Shown here: in pieces, positions 24,106 to 32,674 of the stretch
Layout of the letters: each line of letters begins with the position of its first letter
How positions within the stretch are numbered: the stretch's first letter is position 1
NCBI RefSeq assembly: GCF_000372745.1
Contig: NZ_KB889574.1
Location: forward strand, 79,634-143,633
Direction of reading: 5' to 3'
DNA length: 64,000 nucleotides
From: Embleya scabrispora DSM 41855
GTDB taxonomy: Bacteria; Actinomycetota; Actinomycetes; Streptomycetales; Streptomycetaceae
Notes under the pieces: generated by a model
Databases searched by the model: none
Told to the model about the DNA's origin: nothing
What the model saw: only the letters and a program-made list of their open reading frames with translations
Program-made: the position numbers and the translations under genes

Positions 24106-25266
24106 TCAGCCCTCCAGGACTCCGCGCAGGTCCCACAGGGTGCGCCAGGTGGCCGAGCCGTGTTCCGCCCGGCGGCGTACCGCCGCGTCCCAGTAGGACA
24201 GGAGCCGGGCGGCGTCGGCCGGGTCGTCCTTCTTCGCGACGCCGAGCAGGTGTCCCGGCAGCAGGCTCAGCACGTCCCGGTCGCCCGGGAAGTAGGCCGC
24301 GGCCAGCGCGAGCGAGGAGGCCACCGAGACCGCCTCGGCGGTGCTCAGCACGGTGGAGGGGCGCTCGATCTCCCAGCCCTCGGCCGAGCGGCCGGTGCGC
24401 AGGTCGCGGAACGCGGTGACCAGCACCTCCAGGACCGTGTCGTCGACGGCATAGGCGGTCCCGGTGCGTTCCACCGCGGCCCTGGCCTGACGGCGGACCA
24501 GCGCGATCTCCGCGTCGTGGTCGCCGATCGGGCCGACGGTCTCGAAGTTGAACCGGCGCTTGAGTGCGGCGGACATCTCCGAGACGCCCCGGTCGCGCAG
24601 GTTCGCGGTGGCGATCAGGGTGAAGCCGGGCACGGCGTGCACCTGTGCGTCGGTGCCGCCCGCCAGTTCCGGAACGGCGATCCGGCGCTCGGACAGCAGC
24701 GAGACCAGCGCGTCCTGCACCTCGGGCAGGCAGCGGGTGACCTCTTCGATCCGGGCCACCGCGCCGGTGGTCATCGCGGTGAGCACCGGCGAGGGCACCA
24801 AGGCGCCCCGGCTGGGGCCCTGGGCGAGCAGCAGTGCGTAGTTCCAGCCGTACTTGAGCTGGTCCTCGGTGGTGCCGGCGGTGCCCTGCACGGTGAGCCC
24901 GCTGGTGCCGCACACGGCGGCGGCCAGCAGTTCGGACAACATCGACTTGGCGGTGCCGGGTTCGCCGACCAGGAGCAGGCCGCGTTCGCCGGCGAGGGTG
25001 ACCACGCAGCGTTCGACCAGGGCACGTTCGCCGACGAACTTGGCGCCGATGGTCAGCGTGCGCGGCAGGCCGTCGACCGGTTCGGGCAGCTTGAGTTCGT
25101 CACCGCTGCCCATCACGAAGGTGACCACCGCGCGCGGGGTCAGCCGCCAGGCCGGCGGCCGCGGGCCGCGGTCGTAGGCGGCCAGGAAGGCGAGTTCCCG
25201 CGCGTACAGGTCCTCGGGGGGTTGTACCTGGCGCGCGCTCGCGGCGGGTTCGGTTGCGGTTGCCAT
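24106..25266 (-). CDS. MoxR-type AAA+ ATPase (YehL-like)
   Basis: The 386-residue ATPase has Walker A GEPGTAKS at residues 101-108, a Walker B region ARIEEVTRCLPEVQDAL in which the usual Asp-Glu is Glu-Glu, and sensor 1 with arginine finger in LIATANLRDRGVSEM then LKRRFNFE. MoxR ATPases usually act as chaperones that load or remodel protein complexes with a VWA-domain partner, which is encoded next. The ATG at 25264-25266 overlaps the preceding stop as ATGA, indicating coupled translation. It resembles YehL of E. coli more than classical MoxR. Substrate unknown. Confidence 0.87.
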   Translation of the reverse strand: MATATEPAASARQVQPPEDLYARELAFLAAYDRGPRPPAWRLTPRAVVTFVMGSGDELKLPEPVDGLPRTLTIGAKFVGERALVERCVVTLAGERGLLLVGEPGTAKSMLSELLAAAVCGTSGLTVQGTAGTTEDQLKYGWNYALLLAQGPSRGALVPSPVLTAMTTGAVARIEEVTRCLPEVQDALVSLLSERRIAVPELAGGTDAQVHAVPGFTLIATANLRDRGVSEMSAALKRRFNFETVGPIGDHDAEIALVRRQARAAVERTGTAYAVDDTVLEVLVTAFRDLRTGRSAEGWEIERPSTVLSTAEAVSVASSLALAAAYFPGDRDVLSLLPGHLLGVAKKDDPADAARLLSYWDAAVRRRAEHGSATWRTLWDLRGVLEG

Positions 25267-28200
25267 CAGCGGCGGCCCTTCCGGGGGGTGCGGGTGACGA
25301 GTTGTTCGAAGCCTGGCGCATCGCCGTCCAGGACGCGTTGCCAGGCTCGGCGGAAGAGTTCGGGTACCGGGCAGTCGGGCACGATCGCGGAGTGCTCGGG
25401 CTGCGCGTACAGCCCTTCCTTCCAGGTCTCCAGGGGCAGCGCCGGGTTCTTCAGCGCGCTCCAGCCGCCGGGCAGGAACAGCGTGCGACCGGCGCGCGAG
25501 CGCTTGGCCTCGACGACCAAGTCGGTGCCCGCGAGTTCGGTGCGGGCCTTCTTCAGCCGTGCGGGCTTCCAGCCGGTCCAGCGGGCGACCTGACGGTCCG
25601 TGGGGTCCGGCAGGGCGAGCAACTGGAGGTAGAGAACCGCCGCGTCCTCGCCGATGCCGTGCGCCTTGGCCACCTCGGCGACCAGGTCGGGCACCGCGTA
25701 CGCCGGGTCCTGCTGGATGCCGGGCGGGCCGTCGGCGCGCAGGAGTTCCTCGAAGGCCGGGTCCAGGATCCGGCGGAAGGACTTCAGGTGGGTCGAGTTC
25801 GCGGCGCCGCGGAGCGCGATCAGCCGGTCGAACCACGGGTCGTCGGCGCCGGTGAAGCCGGCGGGCCGGACCTCGGCGAACTCGCTCTCGCCGTACCAGG
25901 GCCGGAGCCAGAAGCGGTCCTCGATCCGCAGCACGCCGTCCGGGTCCGCGCCGCCGGTGGCGGGCAGTCCGACCGCCTCGCGCAGTCGGGTGGCGGTGGA
26001 GCCGCTCTCCGAGTACTCGATGTCCAGGTCGAACACCAGGCCCGGATCGGCCAGCCGGGTGCGCAGCAGGCCGAGCACGTGCGGCAGATGTGCGCGCAGC
26101 GGGTCGCCGTAGGGCAGTCGGTAGGCGAGCCACGCGAGCGCGGACACGGTGACGTGCAGGACGTTGCCGCTGGGCACCGCCTCGGCGTCGGAGGCGCGCA
26201 GCCGGCCGTCCTTCTTGTCCATCGTGTGGGTGGAGGTGCCGGTGATCCACTTGCGCGATTCCGGCGTGAGCACGTTCTCGAACGCGGCGGAGGAGATGCC
26301 CCGGGCGTCCGCCGCGACCTCCTCGGGCAACCGCAGCACCCGGCCGAACGCGGCGTCCCACGCCCGGCAGCCGGCCGCGAGGTCGTGACCCGTCGTCCAC
26401 AGGCCGGGGACATCCTCGGCTCGCTCGGGAATCAGCGCGCCCAGGACGCCGGCCCGCGCGGTGCCGTCGAGCCGGTCCAACTGCTCGCGGGCGTTGCTCG
26501 CCTCCGCGGCCTTGAGCCCGAGTACGGCCCGCTGGTCCTTGTCCAAATCGCCCGCGATCAGGCCGGCCAGCAGCACGCTCGCCTCGGCGCGGCCCAGGCC
26601 GGTGCCCTCGACCAGGGTCGGCACCGCCTCCGGCCGCCACGGGACGGGTCCGTTCGCGCGGACCCCGTGCACCACGGCGGCGACCCGCTCGGGGGACATC
26701 GGTTCGACGTAGCGGTGTTCCTCGTGCGTGGTGAAGCCGTCGATCGCCTCGAACCGTCCCGAGGGGTCGTGGTCGAGCGCGATCCAGTGGTCCCTGTCGC
26801 CGTAGTGGTACTTGCTGTCCAGGATGAACACCGTACGGTCGCCGCGCCGCATGGTCCGGCCCTGGCGCTTGCGGTCCTTGCCCTTCTTGGCGCTCGGCTC
26901 GCACAGGACGACCTTGCGCAGTGTCCCGGCGGGCCTGCCCAGCGGCCCGGCGGCGAGCGCCTCCAGCGCCACCAGCAGTGACGCGCGGTGCTCCTCGGAG
27001 GTGAACGGGGACAGTGCGCGGGCGAGCATCGCGGCCCGGTGGTCGAGCAGTTCGTGCCAGGAGAGGTGTGATGCGGCGAGCCGATCGGGCTCGGTGGTCC
27101 ACTCGGCCGGGCCGTCGGTACGGGCCAGGGCCGCGGCCACCGCGGTGATGTGGTTCACCGTGTTCCACGTGGCCGTGCCCGTACCGTAGTAGCTGTATCG
27201 GCTGGTGCCCGCGATCCCGGCGAGCGCCCCGTTCAGTTCGGCGTCCTGGCCGTGGGCGGGGCCGGTGGGCACCACGCGGGCCTTCTGCTCCTTGACGGTG
27301 ACCGTGCCGAAGTCGCGCAGGCGCCGCACCATTCGGGCGGTGTCCCGGGCCAGCCCGGCAACGCAGCGCACCAGGCCGGCGTGGCCCAGTTCGGGCAGCA
27401 GCCGGCGCACCGGGTCGATCCGCAGCGTGTCCGGGCGGACCGCCTTGTCGGAGGACTTCTTGGCGATCGTGTACTCGGCCATCGCGCGCTCGTGGTCCGC
27501 GTGCACCTCGGTGACCAGTTCGGCGGCCCGCTCGTGGGTGATCGCGCGCAGCGCCAACGAGCCGGCCTCGTCGCGCGGTCGCAGTGCGTGCCAGAACGCG
27601 AGCGGCGGGACGATCCGGCTGCCCAGGGCCAGATCGACGCCGCCCTTGTCGCCCACGCAGTGGCCCAGCAGCACGTCGCCGGCCCACAGCGACACGTTGC
27701 CGTTCTCCAACACGGCGGTGGGAGCCGCGCCGCCGGGCAAACGCAGTGCGCCGATCGGCACCTCCAGCGGCATCCGGTCCCAGTGTCGCCGGGTGCGCAC
27801 GGGAGCACTCACGGTGTGCCCGGCCACCGAACCCGCGGTGATCGTGTCGCCGTCGATCCGGACCCAGCGGCCCAGCAGCTTGCCGTCGGTGCCGAACGGG
27901 CTCTGCTCCAGGCCGGGCAGCAGCGGCAGCAGCTCGCACCGGTCGGGTACGAGCGCGCCGCCGTCGGCGACTGCGGCGGCGAACGGAGCGGGCAGCGAGG
28001 CCCGGCCGTGAATCCCGGTGGCCGGGTCGTACTCGGTCCACTTGCGGTCGCTGCGGTCGGAGTCGAGCGACCAGTGCGTGGTGCCGTCGGTGAGCACGCC
28101 CCGGCGCGGCGGCAGCTTGGTGTCGCCGGCGTACAGCGGACGACCGCCGGTGGTGCGGCCGCCGTCGGGCAGCGCGAGGGAGAACGTCGAATTGACATCC

Positions 28201-30152
28201 GAGTTGCTGTTGGGGCTTTCGCCGGTCACCGGGAAGATCTCGTTCGGGCGCCCGGACCAGTACCCCTCCCAGTCGTATTCCTTGTTGTACCAGGCGACCA
28301 GGAGTTGTCCGTCCACGTAACGGAAGGCGGGGCGCTGCCACGAGACGCGTTCCTTGGGCAGGCGCAGCTCGTGTTCGAGCAGGATGCCTTCGGGACCGAC
28401 CACGACGGCGCGCTTGTCGGTGGAGAGCACCAGCGCGGGCCATGCCTCGTCGAGCCGGATCTCGCCCTTGCGGCCGAAGCGTTCGACCGCCTCGTCCAGC
28501 GCGGACCAGCCCAGTTCGTCGTAGACGCCGGCGCGCAGCGTGTCGGCCAGCAGCGCGACCGCGTCGAACGCGCGGACCCGGGTCACCACGTCCGGGGTGA
28601 CCTCCAGGACCACCTCGCGGAACTCGTTGAGCACCTTGAACTCGCGCTCGGCGTCGGGCAGCCCGGCCGCGGCGGTGACCTTGGTACCCTGCTCGGTCAG
28701 CCAGTTCGCGAGTACTCCGCGCAGCACGGGATGCGCGGCGGTGGCTGCGTGGCGGGTGCTCTTGAGGTTGCCGATCGCCCGGTACAGCAGCGGGAGATGG
28801 CGCTCGTCGGCGGCGATCGCGGCCAGCTCGCGACGGCCCGCGGCCTGGTCGCTCCACCACTCGTTGAGATCGAACGAGCCCTTGGGGTCCGGGTCGGTCA
28901 GCGGTATGCCCTCGGTCAGCGCCACATCGAGCAGGTCGACGTCCACGCCGGCGTGCCACCCGTTGCCGCTGAACAGGCTGACCGGTACGGCCTCGGCCCG
29001 CAGCGCGGCGGCCATCCGCACGACCTGGTTCGCGGTGCGCTCGCTGCGCGGGCTGTACCGCCAGCCGCGTCGGCAGTGCGCGGCCCAGCGGGTGAGCCAC
29101 TGCGCGCGGGCGCCGGCCGGGAGGTCGCCGTCGACCAGCAGGTCCAGCGCGCCGGCCTCGGCGAGCAGGTCGAGCCAGAAGTCGTCGAGTTCGGCGTCCG
29201 GGGTCGAGCCGCCGGGGGTGGGCAGGATCTCCAGCAGGCGGGCTCGGGTGTCGGGCTCGGCGGCGGCCAGGGTCGCCAGCGGCTTGCGGTTGACCTTCCA
29301 AAAGGACAGCGGCGCGCGGCCGATCGCCGGCGTGGCCAGCAGTTCGCGCAGCAGCGCGAACTCCTCGGCGGTGTCGTCGCCGCCGGCCGCCCGGATCAGC
29401 GCGCGGGCGTCCTCGGCCAGTCCGGCGTACGGCGGCATGCCCGCGGTGCAGCGCTCGACCGCGAGTTGGCGGAACTGCACCCACGCCTGCGCGGGACCCA
29501 GTCGGGCGGCCAGCGCCTTGGCGTGCTCCTTGAGCGCCTTGGCGGTCAACGCGCCGGCGAAGGCGAACTCCAGGAAGACCGCGCGCAGCCGCTCCTCCTC
29601 GATCGGCAGGTTGTGCACCCGCTCGGCCTCGCGGGCCTTGCCGAAGAAGGCGGACGCGTAGGTCTTGTTGTCGTGCTTGAGGAAGATCCGCGCGGCCTGC
29701 TCGTGGAAGGTGGGCAGGAAGTGCGGTACGGCCCGGCCCAGGCGCACGGCCAGTTCGCCGAAGCCGTCCTTGGCCGCGCCCGGCTTGGTCTTGGCCTGGC
29801 GGTCCAGCCGCTCGATGTCGCGGACCAGGGCCAGCGCGTGGTGTCCGTTGGCCGGGTCGTTGACCAGGGCCCAGGCCGGGAAGCCGAGTGCCTCGCGGCG
29901 GACCTGGCCGACCTCGGGGGCCTCCGGTTCGCGGGCCAGGCCCAGGAAGCCGAGCGCCAGGTCCTCGGCCTCGCCCAGGGTCGCCGGGACCAGCCGCACG
30001 ATCGGGCGGTCCTCGAACACGGGGTGCAGGTAGGTGCGCACGGTGAGCGTGTCGATGTCGTCGCCGGTCAGGGTGCCGACGGGGAGGATGCCGCCCGCGT
30101 CCAGCAGGCCGCGCGAGGTGTCGGGGGTGGTGCTCATGCCGGTGCTGTTCAT
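25266..30152 (-). CDS. 1628-residue protein of unknown function in MoxR/VWA operon
   Basis: I do not recognise a catalytic domain. ATG at 30150-30152 has GGAGG 7 nt upstream and overlaps the stop of the previous gene as ATGA. The N-terminal third is predicted helical and repeat-like, rich in Ala/Leu/Arg/Glu (for example FLPTFHEQAARIFLKHDNK). The middle contains Trp-rich segments (WNKEYDWEGYWSGRPNE-like), suggesting beta structure. The last ~150 residues include a helix-turn-helix-like stretch (DRQVARWTGWKPARLKKAR). No signal peptide or membrane span is seen. Giant proteins of this size accompany MoxR/VWA/DUF4132 sets in related actinomycetes; it may be a scaffold or the target. Confidence 0.75.
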   Translation of the reverse strand: MNSTGMSTTPDTSRGLLDAGGILPVGTLTGDDIDTLTVRTYLHPVFEDRPIVRLVPATLGEAEDLALGFLGLAREPEAPEVGQVRREALGFPAWALVNDPANGHHALALVRDIERLDRQAKTKPGAAKDGFGELAVRLGRAVPHFLPTFHEQAARIFLKHDNKTYASAFFGKAREAERVHNLPIEEERLRAVFLEFAFAGALTAKALKEHAKALAARLGPAQAWVQFRQLAVERCTAGMPPYAGLAEDARALIRAAGGDDTAEEFALLRELLATPAIGRAPLSFWKVNRKPLATLAAAEPDTRARLLEILPTPGGSTPDAELDDFWLDLLAEAGALDLLVDGDLPAGARAQWLTRWAAHCRRGWRYSPRSERTANQVVRMAAALRAEAVPVSLFSGNGWHAGVDVDLLDVALTEGIPLTDPDPKGSFDLNEWWSDQAAGRRELAAIAADERHLPLLYRAIGNLKSTRHAATAAHPVLRGVLANWLTEQGTKVTAAAGLPDAEREFKVLNEFREVVLEVTPDVVTRVRAFDAVALLADTLRAGVYDELGWSALDEAVERFGRKGEIRLDEAWPALVLSTDKRAVVVGPEGILLEHELRLPKERVSWQRPAFRYVDGQLLVAWYNKEYDWEGYWSGRPNEIFPVTGESPNSNSDVNSTFSLALPDGGRTTGGRPLYAGDTKLPPRRGVLTDGTTHWSLDSDRSDRKWTEYDPATGIHGRASLPAPFAAAVADGGALVPDRCELLPLLPGLEQSPFGTDGKLLGRWVRIDGDTITAGSVAGHTVSAPVRTRRHWDRMPLEVPIGALRLPGGAAPTAVLENGNVSLWAGDVLLGHCVGDKGGVDLALGSRIVPPLAFWHALRPRDEAGSLALRAITHERAAELVTEVHADHERAMAEYTIAKKSSDKAVRPDTLRIDPVRRLLPELGHAGLVRCVAGLARDTARMVRRLRDFGTVTVKEQKARVVPTGPAHGQDAELNGALAGIAGTSRYSYYGTGTATWNTVNHITAVAAALARTDGPAEWTTEPDRLAASHLSWHELLDHRAAMLARALSPFTSEEHRASLLVALEALAAGPLGRPAGTLRKVVLCEPSAKKGKDRKRQGRTMRRGDRTVFILDSKYHYGDRDHWIALDHDPSGRFEAIDGFTTHEEHRYVEPMSPERVAAVVHGVRANGPVPWRPEAVPTLVEGTGLGRAEASVLLAGLIAGDLDKDQRAVLGLKAAEASNAREQLDRLDGTARAGVLGALIPERAEDVPGLWTTGHDLAAGCRAWDAAFGRVLRLPEEVAADARGISSAAFENVLTPESRKWITGTSTHTMDKKDGRLRASDAEAVPSGNVLHVTVSALAWLAYRLPYGDPLRAHLPHVLGLLRTRLADPGLVFDLDIEYSESGSTATRLREAVGLPATGGADPDGVLRIEDRFWLRPWYGESEFAEVRPAGFTGADDPWFDRLIALRGAANSTHLKSFRRILDPAFEELLRADGPPGIQQDPAYAVPDLVAEVAKAHGIGEDAAVLYLQLLALPDPTDRQVARWTGWKPARLKKARTELAGTDLVVEAKRSRAGRTLFLPGGWSALKNPALPLETWKEGLYAQPEHSAIVPDCPVPELFRRAWQRVLDGDAPGFEQLVTRTPRKGRR

Positions 30153-31000
30153 GCCGCGGCCTCCGTGGTCTCGATCGTGCGGCCCGCGTACAGCGCGGCG
30201 CCCATGCGCATGCCTTCCGACCAGGCCACCGGCGGGACCCGGTCCAGGGTCAGCGCGCTGCCGCCCTCGGTCCAGGTGACCGTGCCGGTCTCGGTCGACT
30301 CGTAGCCGTCGTAGTCGCCCAGCCACATCCGGGCCTCGACCGCGCGGCCTCCGTCCAGCACCGCGCACACGGCCTGGCCGCCGCGCACCTGGTAACCCAG
30401 CTGGGTGGCCCGGCCGATCAGGAAGCGCAGCTGGTCGTAGCGCCCGCCGGCGAACTCCTCGACGCCGCTGCGGGTGCCGTCCAGGTCCGCGGGTCGGCGC
30501 CACACCTCGCGGTAGAGCTGCTGCACGCGCTGCTCGACCCCCAGTTCGACGGCGAACTCGCGCAGGTCCTCCAGGTCCGCCAGCAGCACCGGGTGCGGGA
30601 TCCGGATGGTCTGTGCGTCGAGGTAGACGGTGTCGCCGTCGGGGTCGACGATGCCGACGCCGCGCTCGGAGTCCGCGCCGCGCAGGAATCCGGCCACGTC
30701 GGCACCGTCCGCAGTGACCACCAGGTCGCGCAGGACCCGCTGCCAGGAGGGATCCGGCCACACTCGGGAGAGCAGCGCGACCGGGACCGGGAGCGAGCCG
30801 ATCATCCAGCGCTCGACCGCGTCCAGGCACGAGCGGTCGTGCCGTTCCAGCCACTCGACGAGCTGTCGCAGGCCCACCACTGCCGGGTCCTCGCCGAGCT
30901 TTCCGGGCACCGACTTGAGTTGCCGCCCCTTGGCATTGCGGCACACCACCTTGCCGTCCTGCAGGGCGACCTCATAGTCGCCCGCCGGAATCCATCCCAC
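30149..31000 (-). CDS. DUF4132-like protein, first gene of MoxR/VWA operon
   Basis: The 283-residue protein starts at GTG 30998-31000 (GGAGGG 7 nt upstream), reading MGWIPAGDYEVALQDGKVVC. The C-terminal part, IRIPHPVLLADLEDLREFAV then QQLYREVWRRP and YQVRGGQAVCAVLDGGR, resembles the DUF4132 domain found in E. coli YehI (MolR). It is far shorter than YehI (about 1200 residues), so it looks like the DUF4132 module alone, with the next large gene possibly taking the remaining role. It leads the operon; the promoter must lie in the 458-bp region upstream. Confidence 0.7.
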   Translation of the reverse strand: MGWIPAGDYEVALQDGKVVCRNAKGRQLKSVPGKLGEDPAVVGLRQLVEWLERHDRSCLDAVERWMIGSLPVPVALLSRVWPDPSWQRVLRDLVVTADGADVAGFLRGADSERGVGIVDPDGDTVYLDAQTIRIPHPVLLADLEDLREFAVELGVEQRVQQLYREVWRRPADLDGTRSGVEEFAGGRYDQLRFLIGRATQLGYQVRGGQAVCAVLDGGRAVEARMWLGDYDGYESTETGTVTWTEGGSALTLDRVPPVAWSEGMRMGAALYAGRTIETTEAAA

Positions 31001-31458
31001 GATCGTTCCCTCCACTGCTGTCCGCGAATGTCGGTGACACCCCGTCAAATGCCAAGCGGCACAAGGCGCTCGGCGCCGGTGACCAGGTTGGCGGGAACGT
31101 TAGCCGCCGAATCCGACAGCGCCGTCACCCGGCAGGATGAAACCCCGAGGGAAACGGCGGGCGATGGCCGAAAATCGCGCCCGACAGGCGAACTCTCGGC
31201 GGCAGTTGCACCAACGTTCGGCCACCGCGCCGGTGGCGGGACGGCGGCGGAGGCGCCGGGCGCGACCGCGCCCGCGGACCGCACCCGGGCCGCCCGCGAG
31301 GTTTCCCCCGGCGGCTGCGGGCCGCCGCCCATCCGGGGTAATTCCACCGGTTCAACCCATCGTTCGGCCGTGTCGCCGTATCCGACGGCACCTTGACGCG
31401 TTGTGCAGGGCCCACCCGCCGCGGGTGGGCCTGTACGAACCGAAAGGACCGACACAAG
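31001..31458. promoter_or_regulatory. Divergent control region, DUF4132 operon and chaplin gene
   Basis: This 458-bp region contains no credible gene and must hold the promoters for both directions. Toward the chaplin gene, GGTAAT, 18 nt, CGTTCG (starting about 31338) is a loose match to the BldN-type CGTAAC/CGTTGA promoter. A hairpin, GGCCCACCCGC (31409-31419) against GCGGGTGGGCC (31421-31431), lies in the probable chaplin leader 28 nt before the start codon. No promoter for the operon stands out. Confidence 0.4.
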
Positions 31459-31701
31459 ATGTCGCGTATCGCCAAGGCCGCCGTCCTGACCGCCACTGTG
31501 GGCGCCGCTGTCGCGGGCGCTGCGGGCCCCGCCATGGCCAGCTCCGACGCGGATGGCGCGGCCGTCGACTCCCCCGGCGTGCTCTCCGGCAACAACATCC
31601 AGGTTCCGATTCACATCCCCATCAACCTGTGCGGCAACACCGTCAACTTCTTCGCGGCGATCAACCCGGCGTTCGGCAACACCTGCATCAACGCCCGCTG
31701 A
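31459..31701 (+). CDS. Short chaplin, surface amyloid protein
   Basis: Chaplins are secreted, self-assembling amyloid proteins that coat aerial hyphae and lower surface tension. This one has 80 residues: a Sec signal peptide ending AGPAMA at residue 27, then one ~53-residue chaplin domain. The domain shows SPGVLSGNNIQVPIHIPINL then two cysteines (CGNTV and GNTC) able to form the usual disulfide. FFAAINPAFGN is the amyloid-prone hydrophobic part. There is no sortase signal, so it is of the short ChpD-H type. The ATG at 31459 has AAAGGA upstream; the upstream-extended frame is not needed. A terminator follows directly. Confidence 0.95.
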   Translation: MSRIAKAAVLTATVGAAVAGAAGPAMASSDADGAAVDSPGVLSGNNIQVPIHIPINLCGNTVNFFAAINPAFGNTCINAR

Positions 31702-31711
31702 GAAAACACCT

Positions 31712-31753
31712 CGGCCCCGCTCGGTGCGTTCTTCCACGCATCGAACGGGGCCG
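31712..31753 (+). terminator. Terminator after chaplin gene
   Basis: CGGCCCCG and CGGGGCCG form an outer 8-bp stem, with an inner TGCGT/ACGCA helix around TCTTCC. It begins 10 nt past the stop codon. Confidence 0.75.
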
Positions 31754-31852
31754 TGCCATGTGTGCCGTGCCGAACGGCGGGTCCTGTCGAACCCGGCGCC
31801 CGGGCCCGGACCGGGGTCGGCGCCGGCGCGGCGGCGGGGTAGGGATGCGCGC

Positions 31853-32215
31853 ATGACATCCTTCGCCCTGCACCACGTACAACTGGCCATCCCGGCCGGC
31901 AGCGAGGACGCGTGCCGTGCCTTCTACCTCGGCGTCCTGGGCATGACCGAGGTCGCCAAGCCGCCGGTGTCGGCCGCGCGCGGCGGCCTGTGGGTGCGCG
32001 CCGGCACACTGGAGATCCACCTCGGCGTCGAGGCCGACTTCCGGCCCGCGCGCAAGGCGCATCCCGGCATCCTGGTCGGTGACCTGGACGAGGTGATCGC
32101 CCGGCTCACCGCGAACGGCACCGAGGTCGTCCCCGACGGCGAGTTCCCCGGGCATCGTCGGTGCTACGCGCAGGACGCGGTGGGCAACCGGCTGGAATTC
32201 CTCCAGCCGCTGTGA
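31853..32215 (+). CDS. VOC (glyoxalase/dioxygenase superfamily) protein
   Basis: The 120-residue protein has the two beta-alpha-beta-beta-beta units of the vicinal oxygen chelate fold: LHHVQLAIPAGSEDACRAFY at the start, then EIHLGVEADFRP and RCYAQDAVGNRLEFLQPL at the end. His8, His36-region residues and the late Glu are the likely metal ligands. Similar small VOC proteins are annotated as glyoxalases without known substrate. ATG at 31853 follows AGGGA. It converges on ridA and is not obviously part of either neighbouring unit. Confidence 0.82.
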   Translation: MTSFALHHVQLAIPAGSEDACRAFYLGVLGMTEVAKPPVSAARGGLWVRAGTLEIHLGVEADFRPARKAHPGILVGDLDEVIARLTANGTEVVPDGEFPGHRRCYAQDAVGNRLEFLQPL

Positions 32216-32234
32216 CCGCGTGCTCCCGCCGACG

Positions 32235-32615
32235 TCACGGGCGGCGGGCCACCACGTCGATCTCGACCAGGATGTTCATCAGGTCCGAGCCGACCGTCGT
32301 GCGCACCGGGTAGGGCGCGGTGAAGTACTCGCGGTAGACCTCGTCGTAGCCGGCGAAGTCGCGCTTGAGGTGCTCCAGGTGCGTGGTCACCTTCACCACA
32401 TGGCTGAAGTCCAGGCCGGCCTCGGCCAGCACGGCCTTGAGGTTGTCCAACACCTGGCGGGTCTGGGTCGCCACGTCGTCGCCGACGGTCGCCCCGGTGG
32501 CCGGGTCGATCGGGCCCATGCCCGCGGTGTAGACGAAGTCGCCGGCGTCGATGCCCTGCGAGTACGTGCCACCGGGCTTGGGCGCGGCGTCGGTGCGAAT
32601 TTCCTTGTGGGCCAT
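32235..32615 (-). CDS. RidA family enamine/imine deaminase
   Basis: The 126-residue protein carries RidA marks: GTYSQGIDAGDFVYTAGMGP, TRQVLDNLKAVLAEAGLDFS and PVRTTVGSDLMNILVEIDVVA. RidA hydrolyses reactive 2-aminoacrylate-type enamines released by PLP dehydratases. It lies at the distal end of the strand that includes a D-serine-dehydratase-like enzyme, which would produce exactly such an intermediate. The ATG at 32613-32615 lacks a strong ribosome binding site. The Arg of the RidA active site (IRVEI in classical members) is not seen in its usual place; NILVEIDV is found instead, so it may be a divergent Rid subfamily. Confidence 0.83.
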   Translation of the reverse strand: MAHKEIRTDAAPKPGGTYSQGIDAGDFVYTAGMGPIDPATGATVGDDVATQTRQVLDNLKAVLAEAGLDFSHVVKVTTHLEHLKRDFAGYDEVYREYFTAPYPVRTTVGSDLMNILVEIDVVARRP

Positions 32616-32674
32616 GGTGGTTCGCTTTCTCGATCGAGTTCTCGGGTGTTGTGGACGGTATGTGTGGCGATGGT

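Noticed and set aside
20265..24419. 1384-codon plus-strand frame opposite the DUF5682-VWA gene
   Set aside because: Antisense shadow, Gly/Arg/Gln-rich; the minus-strand gene has domain motifs and ribosome binding sites.
27150..30305. 1051-codon plus-strand frame opposite the large unknown gene
   Set aside because: Antisense shadow with no ribosome binding site; the minus-strand frame has overlapping start/stop signals with its neighbours.
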